A stretch of 64,000 bases of DNA from UBA11090 sp035560555 (GTDB lineage Bacteria; Spirochaetota; Spirochaetia; Treponematales; Rectinemataceae). The DNA is taken from contig DATMZF010000061.1 of NCBI GenBank assembly GCA_035560555.1, positions 1 through 64,000 on the forward strand. The letters run 5' to 3'. How positions within the stretch are numbered: the first letter of the stretch is position 1; the number at the start of each line of letters is the position of its first letter. A program made the position numbers and the translations under genes. The notes beneath the pieces were generated by a model, which was given only the letters and a program-made list of their open reading frames with translations, did not search any database and had not been told where the DNA came from. This document shows, piece after piece, positions 16,794 through 24,807 of this stretch.

Positions 16794-18089
16794 ATGAAAC
16801 GTAAGCTCGTCGCCCTGCTTTGCCTTGCTTTGATCGCCGTCGCCGGCGTCTTCGCCCAAAACAAGAAAGTGGAGCTCAAGATCGCCTGGTGGGGCTCGCA
16901 AGTCCGCCACGAGGCGACCATCAAAGTCATCGAAATGTACGAGAAGCTCAACCCGAACGTTCATATTACCTATGAGTTCGCCGGTTTCGATGATTTCTGG
17001 ACCAAGATGACCACCATGGCCGCCGGCGGCCAGCTACCCGACATCATGCAGCAGGACTACTCGCGCATCAATGAATGGAAGACGCGCAACCTGCTCGAAC
17101 CTCTCGACGAGTATGTCGCGTCCAAGGCGCTCGATCTCTCCGACGTCGCCAAGCCGATCATCGACTCGGGCTCGATCGACGGCAAGCTCTATGCCGTCAG
17201 TCTCGGCTCCAACTCCTATTCCATGGTCCTCGACGTGGACGCTTTCAAGAAAGCCGGCATCCCTCTTCCCGCCCAGGACTGGACCTGGGACGATATGGAG
17301 AAGATCGCCCTCCAGCTCCATGAGAAGCTTGGCATCTACGGCATCGGCGGCGGCTTCGAAGTCGACGAGCTGGCGTGGAAATCCGTCTACCTCTCCGACG
17401 GCCAGTACCTCTACTCCCCCGACGGCAAGTCCCTGGCCTACAAGGACGATACCCTTCTCGTGAACAACCTCAAGATGCTTCAGCGCCTCATCAAGGCCGG
17501 CGCGGCGCCTAGCTACCAGGAATACATGGCCACCTTCGGCGGCACGGTCGGCAACATCCAGATGGACGCCATCGTGACCGGCAAATCGGCCATCGAGGCC
17601 GTGTGGTCCAACCAGGTCGTCGCCGTCGCCACGGCGGCCGGTCCCGGGCGGAATTTCGCCGTCGTGCACCTGCCCCGCCTCAAGAAGGGCGGACAGGCCG
17701 GCAACTTCCTGAAGCCCTCCCAGTTCTTCTCGGTCACCTCCCAGTCCAAGAACAAGGTCGAAGCGGCTAAGTTCCTGAGCTTCTTCACCAACTCCATCGA
17801 AGCCAACCTCATCCTCAACGCCGAACGCGGTGTTCCCGTCGCCGGCAAGGTGCGCGACGCCCTCAAGCAGAAGGTTTCGCCGGTGGTGAAGACGGTATTC
17901 GAGTACCTGGACCGCGTCGCCAAGGACGCGGCGCCCACGCCCCCGCCCGAACCCGCCCGCCACGCGGAGATCAGGGCCAACGTCTATGTCCCCCTCATCA
18001 GGGAACAGGTTTTCTACGGCGTGCTGACCGCGGAAGAGGCCGCCAAGCAGCTGCGCGTCCAGGCCACCGAGATCCTCAAGAGAAAATAG
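16794..18089 (+). CDS. Sugar ABC transporter substrate-binding protein (family 1)
   Basis: The 431-residue binding protein has a signal peptide (KRKLVALLCLALIAVAGVFAQ, cleavage probably after VFA) and family-1 motifs: 'IAWWGSQVRHEATIKVIEMYEKLNPNVHI', 'DFWTKMTTMAAGGQLPDIMQQDY' and 'AKFLSFFTNS'. ATG 16794 follows GGAGG at 16784-16788; the open frame extends upstream but without a ribosome site. The two permease genes and two glycosidases downstream indicate uptake of oligogalacturonides or rhamnogalacturonan fragments. The ATPase subunit is not encoded here, as is usual for lpl-type systems that share an MsmX-like ATPase. Confidence 0.9.
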   Translation: MKRKLVALLCLALIAVAGVFAQNKKVELKIAWWGSQVRHEATIKVIEMYEKLNPNVHITYEFAGFDDFWTKMTTMAAGGQLPDIMQQDYSRINEWKTRNLLEPLDEYVASKALDLSDVAKPIIDSGSIDGKLYAVSLGSNSYSMVLDVDAFKKAGIPLPAQDWTWDDMEKIALQLHEKLGIYGIGGGFEVDELAWKSVYLSDGQYLYSPDGKSLAYKDDTLLVNNLKMLQRLIKAGAAPSYQEYMATFGGTVGNIQMDAIVTGKSAIEAVWSNQVVAVATAAGPGRNFAVVHLPRLKKGGQAGNFLKPSQFFSVTSQSKNKVEAAKFLSFFTNSIEANLILNAERGVPVAGKVRDALKQKVSPVVKTVFEYLDRVAKDAAPTPPPEPARHAEIRANVYVPLIREQVFYGVLTAEEAAKQLRVQATEILKRK

Positions 18090-18177
18090 CGCCGCTTATC
18101 CGGAATGGAGCGACCCTGGCGCCCGCCTCGGTCGCTTCGCTTCCATCGCGCCGAAAACCCAAGTCGAGGAGCCATCC

Positions 18178-19098
18178 ATGAAAACGCCCAGCGGTCGGAC
18201 CGGACATTCCGGCCAGCGTGGATCCAACAATCTTGCCGGCTACCTTTTCATAGGACCCTGGCTTTTCGGTTTTCTCGCCCTGACGGTGATTCCCATCGCC
18301 GCGAGTTTTTTCTTCTCCTTCACCGATTACGACATCCTCTCGCCGCCGCGTTGGGTCGGGCTGCGGAACTTCCAGAAAATGTTTTTCCAGGATCCGCGAT
18401 ACTGGAAGTCGGTGAAAGCCACCGTCTACTACGCGCTCACCGCCGTTCCCCTCCGCCTCGTCGTGGCCCTGGCCGTCGCCATGCTCCTCAACGTCAAAAG
18501 GCGGGGCGTGGCCTTCTACAGGGCGCTATTCTACGCGCCGTCGGTGGTGGGCGACTCGATCGCCGTCGCCGTCATGTGGCGCCAGATCTTCGGCGGCGAA
18601 GGCCTCGTCAACGCCTTCTTGCGCCTCCTCGGCATGCCAGGCAAAAGGCTCTGGCTCGCCGACCCTAAGTTCGCCATCTGGACCCTCATCATCCTCGCCG
18701 CCTGGCAGTTCGGATCGGCCATGCTCATCTTCCTGGCCGGGCTCAAGCAGATTCCCTATGAATTCTACGAATCGGCCGACATGGACGGGGCGGGACCAGT
18801 CCGGAAGTTCTTTTCCATCACGCTGCCCCAACTGACGCCGATCATCCTGTTCAACCTGGTGATGCAGACCATCAACGGGCTGATCGTCTTCACGCCGGCC
18901 CTCGTCATCACCAACGGCCAGCCGCTGGATACCACCAACTTCTACGCCCTCTACCTCTACAGGAGGGGCTTCGAAAACTTCCAGATGGGCTACGCTTCCG
19001 GCATGGCCTGGGTGCTCATGCTCGTGACCGCCCTCCTCACCCTCCTCATATTCAAGACTTCGTCACGCTGGGTTTTCTATGAATCGGAGGGCAAATGA
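18178..19098 (+). CDS. Sugar ABC transporter permease (MalF/LplB-like)
   Basis: This 306-residue membrane protein has six helices ('LAGYLFIGPWLFGFLALTVIPIAASFFFSF' opens the first) and the EAA loop 'YESADMDGAGPVRKFFSITLPQLTPIILFN', where the ATPase binds. It forms the channel with the next gene product, whose start it overlaps by four bases. Confidence 0.92.
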   Translation: MKTPSGRTGHSGQRGSNNLAGYLFIGPWLFGFLALTVIPIAASFFFSFTDYDILSPPRWVGLRNFQKMFFQDPRYWKSVKATVYYALTAVPLRLVVALAVAMLLNVKRRGVAFYRALFYAPSVVGDSIAVAVMWRQIFGGEGLVNAFLRLLGMPGKRLWLADPKFAIWTLIILAAWQFGSAMLIFLAGLKQIPYEFYESADMDGAGPVRKFFSITLPQLTPIILFNLVMQTINGLIVFTPALVITNGQPLDTTNFYALYLYRRGFENFQMGYASGMAWVLMLVTALLTLLIFKTSSRWVFYESEGK

Positions 19099-19949
19099 AA
19101 GCGCAAACGTCGGCCCGCAAGGCTACGAGGACCCTTGTCTTCCATCTTTTCGCCTCGGGCCTGGGCATCGCGATGATCTACCCCATCCTCTGGCTCGCCG
19201 CCTCGTCGTTTAAGGGGCCGTCTGAAATCTGGCGCAAGATATACTCCCTCATTCCCGAAAACCCGACCTTCATCAACTACGTGAACGGGTGGAAGGGCTT
19301 CGGCGGCACCTCCTTCGCCGTGTACTACCGCAATTCGATCGTCTATACCCTGCTGGCCGTCATTTTCACCATCGTCTCCTCGGCCCTGGTGGGCTTCGGC
19401 TTCGCGCGCATCCGCTTCAGGGGTAAAAACTTTCTTTTCGCCTGCATGCTCGTCACCATGATGATACCGCCCCAGATCCAGATCATTCCCCAGTACATCA
19501 TTTTCAGCAAGATAGGCTGGGTGAACAGCTATCTGCCCCTCGTCGTCCCCAGGCTTTTTGGCCAGGCCTTCTTCATCTTCATGTTCGTGCAGTTCCTGCG
19601 TGGAATCCCCCGGGAACTGGACGAGGCGGCGGAAATCGACGGCTGCGGCCTCGGGCGCATATTCGTATCGGTCCATCTTCCTCTCCTGAAGCCCGTGCTC
19701 TTCACCGCGTCGATCTTCTCCTTTTATTGGACATGGAACGACTTTTTTTCGCCCCTGATCTATCTGAACGATCCCAAGCGCTATACCCTGTCCGTCGCGC
19801 TGCGTTCTTTCGCCGACCCGTCGGGGCTGACGGACTGGGGCGCCATTTTCGCCATGTCTTTCCTAAGCATCCTCCCCGTGATAGCCTTGTTCATCGCGTT
19901 CCAGCGCTTCCTGGTGCAGGGCATCGCCACCACCGGGCTGAAGGGCTGA
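19095..19949 (+). CDS. Sugar ABC transporter permease (MalG/LplC-like)
   Basis: The second channel subunit has 284 residues, six predicted helices and the EAA motif 'ELDEAAEIDGCGLGRIFVSVHLPLLKPVLFT'. Its start overlaps the first permease gene (ATGA). A 76-base GC-rich gap precedes the GH105 gene. Confidence 0.92.
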   Translation: MKAQTSARKATRTLVFHLFASGLGIAMIYPILWLAASSFKGPSEIWRKIYSLIPENPTFINYVNGWKGFGGTSFAVYYRNSIVYTLLAVIFTIVSSALVGFGFARIRFRGKNFLFACMLVTMMIPPQIQIIPQYIIFSKIGWVNSYLPLVVPRLFGQAFFIFMFVQFLRGIPRELDEAAEIDGCGLGRIFVSVHLPLLKPVLFTASIFSFYWTWNDFFSPLIYLNDPKRYTLSVALRSFADPSGLTDWGAIFAMSFLSILPVIALFIAFQRFLVQGIATTGLKG

Positions 19950-20025
19950 ACCGCGGGGGAAGCCGAACCGGGCGCCGCGCGGACCATTGCCCGAACAGGA
20001 CGCCGCGCCATAAGGAGTTTACACC

Positions 20026-21084
20026 ATGGGCAATCCGCTGGATTCCATAGACCGCGCCGAACTGGAAAGCACGATAGACCTCGTCGTCGACCGGACCCTC
20101 GCCATGGATTTCCGCTGGGACTGGCCGGGCGGCGTGGCGTTTTACGGCGTGGGCCAGGCCTGGCGGGCGACGGGTAAGATCGAGTACATGGAAAAGCTCG
20201 CCGCCTGGGTGGACGGCTACATGGAACTCGGCCTCCCTCCCTTCATGATCAACGCGATGGCCATGGGCCACTGCCTGCTTGACCTGCACGACGCGACGGG
20301 CGACAAGAAATACCTTGCCCTCGCCGAAAAAAAGATAGCGTATCTCAAAAAGGATGCCCTCCGCTTCGGCGACGGGGTGCTCCAGCATACGGTTTCCGCC
20401 GGCAATGACTTTCCGGGCCAGGCCTGGGCGGACACGCTTTTCATGGCCGCGCTCTTCATGCTGCGCGCCGGGATAAAGTTGGGCGACAAGGAGCTCGTGG
20501 CCGACGCCCTGGCCCAGTATGGCTGGCACGAGGAACTCCTTCAGGACCCTGAGACCGACCTCTATTTCCACGCCTACGACGACAGGACGAAAAGCCACCT
20601 CTCCGGCCAGCGCTGGGCGCGGGCCAACGCCTGGGCCGCCTACACGATGGCCAGCGCGCTCAAACAGATAAACTACATGTATCCGGAGTTCATGGCCATC
20701 GACGGTTCCCTCCGCGACCAGCTCGCCGCGCTCGCGCGCCTGCAGGGCGAATCGGGGCTATGGCATACGATCCTGGACGATCCCCGATCCTACGAGGAAG
20801 TGTCGGCCTCGGCCGGAATCGGCGCCGCCATGGTTCTCTACGACTATCCGCTCCACGCCGCCCGCGCGGCGAAAGCATATGCCGGCCTCCTGGCCAACAT
20901 CGACGCGAAAGGCGGCGTGCGGAACGTGTCCGCGGGCACGGCCGTCATGGCGAGCGTGGAGGATTACTGCCGCGTCCCCAGGAAACGCCTGCAGGGCTGG
21001 GGCCAGGGGCTGGCCCTCGGCTTCCTCTCAGCCCTCCTCGAGAGAGCTAAGTCCGAAGAAAAGGCGCAAGGAGCGAAAAAATGA
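20026..21084 (+). CDS. GH105-type unsaturated glucuronyl/galacturonyl hydrolase
   Basis: The 352-residue protein has no signal peptide and an (alpha/alpha)6-barrel pattern. It carries 'GQAWADTLFMAALFM', with D136 at the place of the catalytic Asp of YteR, 'SGQRWARANAWAAYTMA' and 'QGWGQGLALGF' near the end. Family GH105/GH88 enzymes hydrate and release the unsaturated uronic acid from lyase-produced disaccharides in the cytoplasm. The setting next to an lpl-type transporter and a CHEV-type GH4 enzyme points to pectin or rhamnogalacturonan breakdown. RBS AAGGAG lies near 20010-20015. It overlaps the next gene by four bases. Confidence 0.85.
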   Translation: MGNPLDSIDRAELESTIDLVVDRTLAMDFRWDWPGGVAFYGVGQAWRATGKIEYMEKLAAWVDGYMELGLPPFMINAMAMGHCLLDLHDATGDKKYLALAEKKIAYLKKDALRFGDGVLQHTVSAGNDFPGQAWADTLFMAALFMLRAGIKLGDKELVADALAQYGWHEELLQDPETDLYFHAYDDRTKSHLSGQRWARANAWAAYTMASALKQINYMYPEFMAIDGSLRDQLAALARLQGESGLWHTILDDPRSYEEVSASAGIGAAMVLYDYPLHAARAAKAYAGLLANIDAKGGVRNVSAGTAVMASVEDYCRVPRKRLQGWGQGLALGFLSALLERAKSEEKAQGAKK

Positions 21085-22502
21085 ACGAAACTGAACATTC
21101 CGGCGGCGGCACTGGCGCCCTCGACCTCACCATAGCCTATATCGGCGGCGGATCGCGCGGCTGGGCCTGGACCCTCATGGCCGATTTGGCCGCGGAGCCC
21201 GCCCTGCGCGGAACCCTTCGCCTCTACGATATCGAAAGGCCGGCGGCCGAAACGAACGCACGCATAGGAAACGCCCTTTCATCGAGGGAGGACGCGGTCG
21301 GGAAATGGCGCTACGAGGTGGCTGACAGTCTGGCTTCCGCCCTGCGTGGCGCCGATGTCGTCGTCGCTTCCATCCTGCCCGGCGGCTTCGAGGAAATGGC
21401 CTCCGACGTCCACGCGCCCGAAGCCCTGGGCATCTACCAGTCGGTGGGCGACACGGCCGGTCCCGGCGGTCTCCTGAGGGCGCTGCGGACCATCCCCATG
21501 TATCAGGTGATCGCCGAGGCGGTGCGGGACTTCTGTCCCGATGCCTGGGTCGTCAACTACACGAACCCCATGGCGCTTTGCCTTCGCGCCCTCTACGAGA
21601 CGTTCCCCGGCATAAAGGCTTTCGGCTGCTGCCACGAGGTGTTCGGCACGCGAAAACTCCTCGCCGAAGTCGTTCGCGCCCGACTCGGGGCCTCCCTGCC
21701 CGGAGCCGCCGCCGCCGAGATGGCCGACATCGAGGTGAATGTTCTCGGCGTCAACCATTTCACCTGGCTGGACGTCGCCTCCTACAAGGGCGTGGACCTT
21801 TTCCCGGAGTACAGGGCCTTCGCGGATGAGCATTTCGAGGAAGGCTACGAAGGCGCCGAGCACGGCGGCTGGCTCAACTCCCACTTCGATTCGGGCGAGC
21901 GCGTCAAGTTCGACCTCTTCAGGCGCTACGGACTGATCGCCGCCGCCGGCGACCGCCATCTGGCCGAGTTCATGCCCGGTCGATTCTACCTTCGCGATCC
22001 CGAGACGGTCCGCTCATGGAAATTCTCCCTCACGCCGGTGTCCTGGAGAATCCAGAACGCTGCCAAACTGCGACAGAAAGCCGCGCGCCTGGCTTCGGGC
22101 GAGGAACGTTTCGAAATCGGGAAATCGGGTGAGGAAGGCGTCAGGCTGATCAAGGCAATTTTCGGCCTGGGTTCCTTCGTGAGCAACGTCAACCTTCCGA
22201 ACCGAGGCCAGATCGCCGGCCTGCCGCTCGGCGCTGTCGTGGAAACCAACGCCCTATTCTCCCGCGACACCGTCCGCCCCGTCCTCGCGGGCTCGCTTCC
22301 CCCGGCCATAGCGGCGCTCACCGCCCCCCACGCCCTGGCCCAGGAAACCATCCTCCGCGCCGCCCTCGCCCGCGACGCCTGGGCCGCCTTCCCGGCCTTC
22401 GTCGCCGACCCGCTTATGACGGCCAAGCCCGCCGACGCCGAGCGGCTCTACGCGAAAATGCTGGATGCCACGAAGGCCTACCTTCCCGATTGGAAGCTCT
22501 AG
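21081..22502 (+). CDS. GH4 glycosidase with CHEV motif (alpha-galacturonidase, LplD-like)
   Basis: The 473-residue protein belongs to the NAD- and metal-dependent family GH4: 'IAYIGGGSRGWAW' binds NAD at 18-30, 'NYTNPMA' follows near 159, and the metal-binding cysteine sits in 'CCHEVFGTRK' (C184-H185-E186-V187). The CHEV tetrad is the reported signature of Bacillus LplD-type alpha-galacturonidases, whereas alpha-glucosidases and glucuronidases of GH4 have other residues there. 'GVNHFTWLD' supplies a further metal ligand. Together with GH105 and the transporter this completes intracellular release of galacturonic acid. Assignment is strong at family level and good at specificity level. Confidence 0.87.
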   Translation: MNETEHSGGGTGALDLTIAYIGGGSRGWAWTLMADLAAEPALRGTLRLYDIERPAAETNARIGNALSSREDAVGKWRYEVADSLASALRGADVVVASILPGGFEEMASDVHAPEALGIYQSVGDTAGPGGLLRALRTIPMYQVIAEAVRDFCPDAWVVNYTNPMALCLRALYETFPGIKAFGCCHEVFGTRKLLAEVVRARLGASLPGAAAAEMADIEVNVLGVNHFTWLDVASYKGVDLFPEYRAFADEHFEEGYEGAEHGGWLNSHFDSGERVKFDLFRRYGLIAAAGDRHLAEFMPGRFYLRDPETVRSWKFSLTPVSWRIQNAAKLRQKAARLASGEERFEIGKSGEEGVRLIKAIFGLGSFVSNVNLPNRGQIAGLPLGAVVETNALFSRDTVRPVLAGSLPPAIAALTAPHALAQETILRAALARDAWAAFPAFVADPLMTAKPADAERLYAKMLDATKAYLPDWKL

Positions 22503-22570
22503 CCTCATCCGTCCATTTCCCGCTCGAGCCGCGAAAACCCTCTGGGATAAGCCCCATTCCGATCGCAAAC

Positions 22571-22599
22571 TTGACACGCGGCGTATTGGCAAATAAGCT
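22571..22599 (+). promoter_or_regulatory. Candidate promoter of the TetR gene
   Basis: TTGACA (22571-22576), a 17-base spacer and TAAGCT (22594-22599) lie 78 bases before the regulator start. The -35 is perfect and the -10 poor. Confidence 0.4.
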
Positions 22600-22676
22600 G
22601 TAGCGACATCGCAATTCATACGACGGAAAAGGATTCGTCCCTGTATTCTGTCAGCCGATTTGGGGAAGTACCAGAC

Positions 22677-23294
22677 ATGATCAAGAAAGAACCTACTTCG
22701 CGACAGCTTCAAGCAGACAGGACTCGGACCCTACTATATTCCATAGCGGTATCCCTCATGGAAAAGCAAGGATTCGGCAACACCACGATCGAGGAGATCG
22801 CCACGAAAGCCGGCGTATCGATCGGCACCTTCTATCACTATTTCAAGTCGAAGGAAGAGATTTTCTACGACATTTTCAAGAAGGCGGACGAGTACTTCGA
22901 ATCGGTCGTCGCTCCCGCGCTCGACAGGGCCGACCTCGCTGGCGTCCCGGTGCCCGAGCAAGTCGTTTCCTACTTCAGGTACTACGCGCATTACAACCTG
23001 AGCCGTGGATTCGGAAACATCACCCAGCTTTACAATACAAAGAACAAGATTTTCGCCAAAAAAGGCAGGTTCATGCAGGAGCTCCTGAGGCAGGTCATCG
23101 CCAAGGGACAGGAACGAGGCGATTTTTCGAAAGAGATGAGCTCCGACGAAGCCACCGAATACATGTTCATAGTGTCGAGAGGCATTGTCTACGATTGGTG
23201 CATTCACGATGGCGCCTACGATCTCGAGGAAAAGATGGGATCCTCTATGCGGTTGCTGCTGAGGGTCATGAACCGGCAGGATACCGTCGACTGA
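22677..23294 (+). CDS. TetR/AcrR-family transcriptional regulator
   Basis: The 205-residue protein has the N-terminal TetR helix-turn-helix 'TIEEIATKAGVSIGTFYHYFKSKEEIFYDIF' at about 38-68 and a divergent ligand-binding C-terminal half. It stands alone, convergent to the aldehyde dehydrogenase operon and separated from it by a perfect palindrome. It is a candidate for the factor that recognises the paired palindromes in the divergent region at 29320-29624, but nothing in the sequence proves that. The ribosome site (GGGGAAG) is weak. Confidence 0.88.
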   Translation: MIKKEPTSRQLQADRTRTLLYSIAVSLMEKQGFGNTTIEEIATKAGVSIGTFYHYFKSKEEIFYDIFKKADEYFESVVAPALDRADLAGVPVPEQVVSYFRYYAHYNLSRGFGNITQLYNTKNKIFAKKGRFMQELLRQVIAKGQERGDFSKEMSSDEATEYMFIVSRGIVYDWCIHDGAYDLEEKMGSSMRLLLRVMNRQDTVD

Positions 23295-23306
23295 GTCGGG
23301 GGAATG

Positions 23307-23346
23307 CGAAGAGACCCGACAGCGTCGACGCTGTCGGGTCTCTTCG
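23307..23346. terminator. 40-base perfect palindrome between convergent genes
   Basis: The arm CGAAGAGACCCGACAGCGTC? is not needed in full: bases 23307-23326 are exactly complementary to 23327-23346, centred on TCGA (within GTCGAC). It lies between the TetR stop and the convergent aldehyde dehydrogenase stop. It most likely acts as a bidirectional terminator or 3' processing structure, although neither side has a long T-run. Confidence 0.7.
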
Positions 23347-23412
23347 GGCAAAACGCTCTAAAAATGAATCTTGAGCGCTCATTCAGAGGCCGCGGCCTCG
23401 GGGTGAGCCTTT

Positions 23413-24798
23413 TTATTTTCCGTACTTTTCCCAATGGGCGCTGAAAATTTTATTCTCGTCGGGGACGACGGGTGGAATCGGCATCGAGACCCAGGTCGTG
23501 TTCAGGAAATGCTTCCAGTGCACGTTCTCGTTCACGATGTTGCCGCCCCAGGTGCCGCAGCCGAGGGTGAGGCCGAAGGGCATCCCGTTGTCGTAATTGC
23601 CCGAGTTGCCGAAGGGCTGGGTCTGGCGCACCATGACGCGGCTCACCCGCGCCCTTGTGGCGAGTTCCACCATGTGAGCGTCGTTCGTCGTGTGGATGCC
23701 ACAGGAGTGGCCGTAGCCCGAATACCGGGTTATGTCGCGCACCAGGCAGATCGCTTCCTCGAATTCGCCGTACTTCCACACCGTGAGCACCGGCGAAAGC
23801 TTCTCGCCCGAGAACATGTCGGCCGGTCCCACCGCCTCTCCCAGCACCATCAGGAAGCTCACATCAGGCTTCACCGCGATCTTCGCGAGCGCCGCGATCT
23901 TCTGCGCGTGCTGGCCCACGTGGCTTCTGCCCATGTGCGCACCGTCCGGCCACATGAGGTCACGCAGTCTCGCTTTTTCCTCGGGACTGCAGAGGTGGCC
24001 TCCCAGCTCCTGAAAGTACTTCATCATCGTGTCGTATACGGAAGCCTGGAGCACCACCGAGTTCTCGGAGGAGCAGGAGGTGGCATTGTCGAAAATCTTT
24101 CCGTTCCTGATCTTGGTGGCCGCGTCCAGAAGATCGGCCGTCTCGTCCACCACCACGGTGGAGTTGCCCGCGCCCACGCCGTAGGCCGGTTTGCCTGAGG
24201 AGTAGGCCACCTTCACCAGCGGCCCTCCACCCGTCGCCACCACGAGATCTACGCTCCGCATAAGCTCCTGCGACAGCTCGATCGTCGGTTCCTTGATGTT
24301 GAGCACCAGGTCTTCCGGGGCCCCAACCTTCCTCAAGCCGGCTCTCATGTAGGAGGCGGCAAGGTCGCAGGACGCCTTCGCCTTGGGATGGGGCGCGAAG
24401 ATCACCGCGTTGCGGCACTTCAGGATGGGCAGGCCGTTGCAGGCTATCGTCGAGGTAGCGTTCGTCACCGGGGTAAGGGCCCCGATAACGCCGATGGGCT
24501 TCGCGATTTTCAGGAGGCCTTTCTCTTTATTCTCCTCGATGACGCCCACGGTCTTAAGCCCGTAGAGATCGCGGAGCGTGCCCAGGGTCTTCTTCTGGTG
24601 CTTGCCCAGCTTGTCTTCGTAGACGCCCATCTCCGTTTCGTCGGCGGCCAGGCGGGCGCAGGCCTTGGCGTGCTCCAGCTGGTACACTTCCCAGCCCACG
24701 GCCGCTACCATCTCGTCCACCCGCTCCTGCGACCAGAATTCTATCTTCTCCTGGGCGGCGCGCGCCCTGTCCACAAGATTCTTGATTTCGTCGGACAT
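23413..24798 (-). CDS. CoA-acylating aldehyde dehydrogenase (sulfoacetaldehyde dehydrogenase/SauS-like)
   Basis: The 461-residue protein is of the acylating aldehyde dehydrogenase type (AdhE N-domain/EutE/SauS). It has 'PIGVIGALTPVTNATSTI' at 101-118, 'ATGGGPLVKVAYSSGKPAYGVGAGN' for nucleotide binding, and the catalytic cysteine C242 in 'IFDNATSCSSENSVV'. From memory the 'NATSCSSEN' active site and the 'GCGTWGGNIVNEN' C-terminus resemble SauS/SarD-type sulfoacetaldehyde dehydrogenases more than AdhE, but I could not align it. The substrate could be another short aldehyde. It is the last gene of a four-gene minus-strand operon with two flavoproteins and an iron-sulfur protein. Confidence 0.78.
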   Translation of the reverse strand: MSDEIKNLVDRARAAQEKIEFWSQERVDEMVAAVGWEVYQLEHAKACARLAADETEMGVYEDKLGKHQKKTLGTLRDLYGLKTVGVIEENKEKGLLKIAKPIGVIGALTPVTNATSTIACNGLPILKCRNAVIFAPHPKAKASCDLAASYMRAGLRKVGAPEDLVLNIKEPTIELSQELMRSVDLVVATGGGPLVKVAYSSGKPAYGVGAGNSTVVVDETADLLDAATKIRNGKIFDNATSCSSENSVVLQASVYDTMMKYFQELGGHLCSPEEKARLRDLMWPDGAHMGRSHVGQHAQKIAALAKIAVKPDVSFLMVLGEAVGPADMFSGEKLSPVLTVWKYGEFEEAICLVRDITRYSGYGHSCGIHTTNDAHMVELATRARVSRVMVRQTQPFGNSGNYDNGMPFGLTLGCGTWGGNIVNENVHWKHFLNTTWVSMPIPPVVPDENKIFSAHWEKYGK

Positions 24799-24807
24799 GT
24801 TCGTCTC

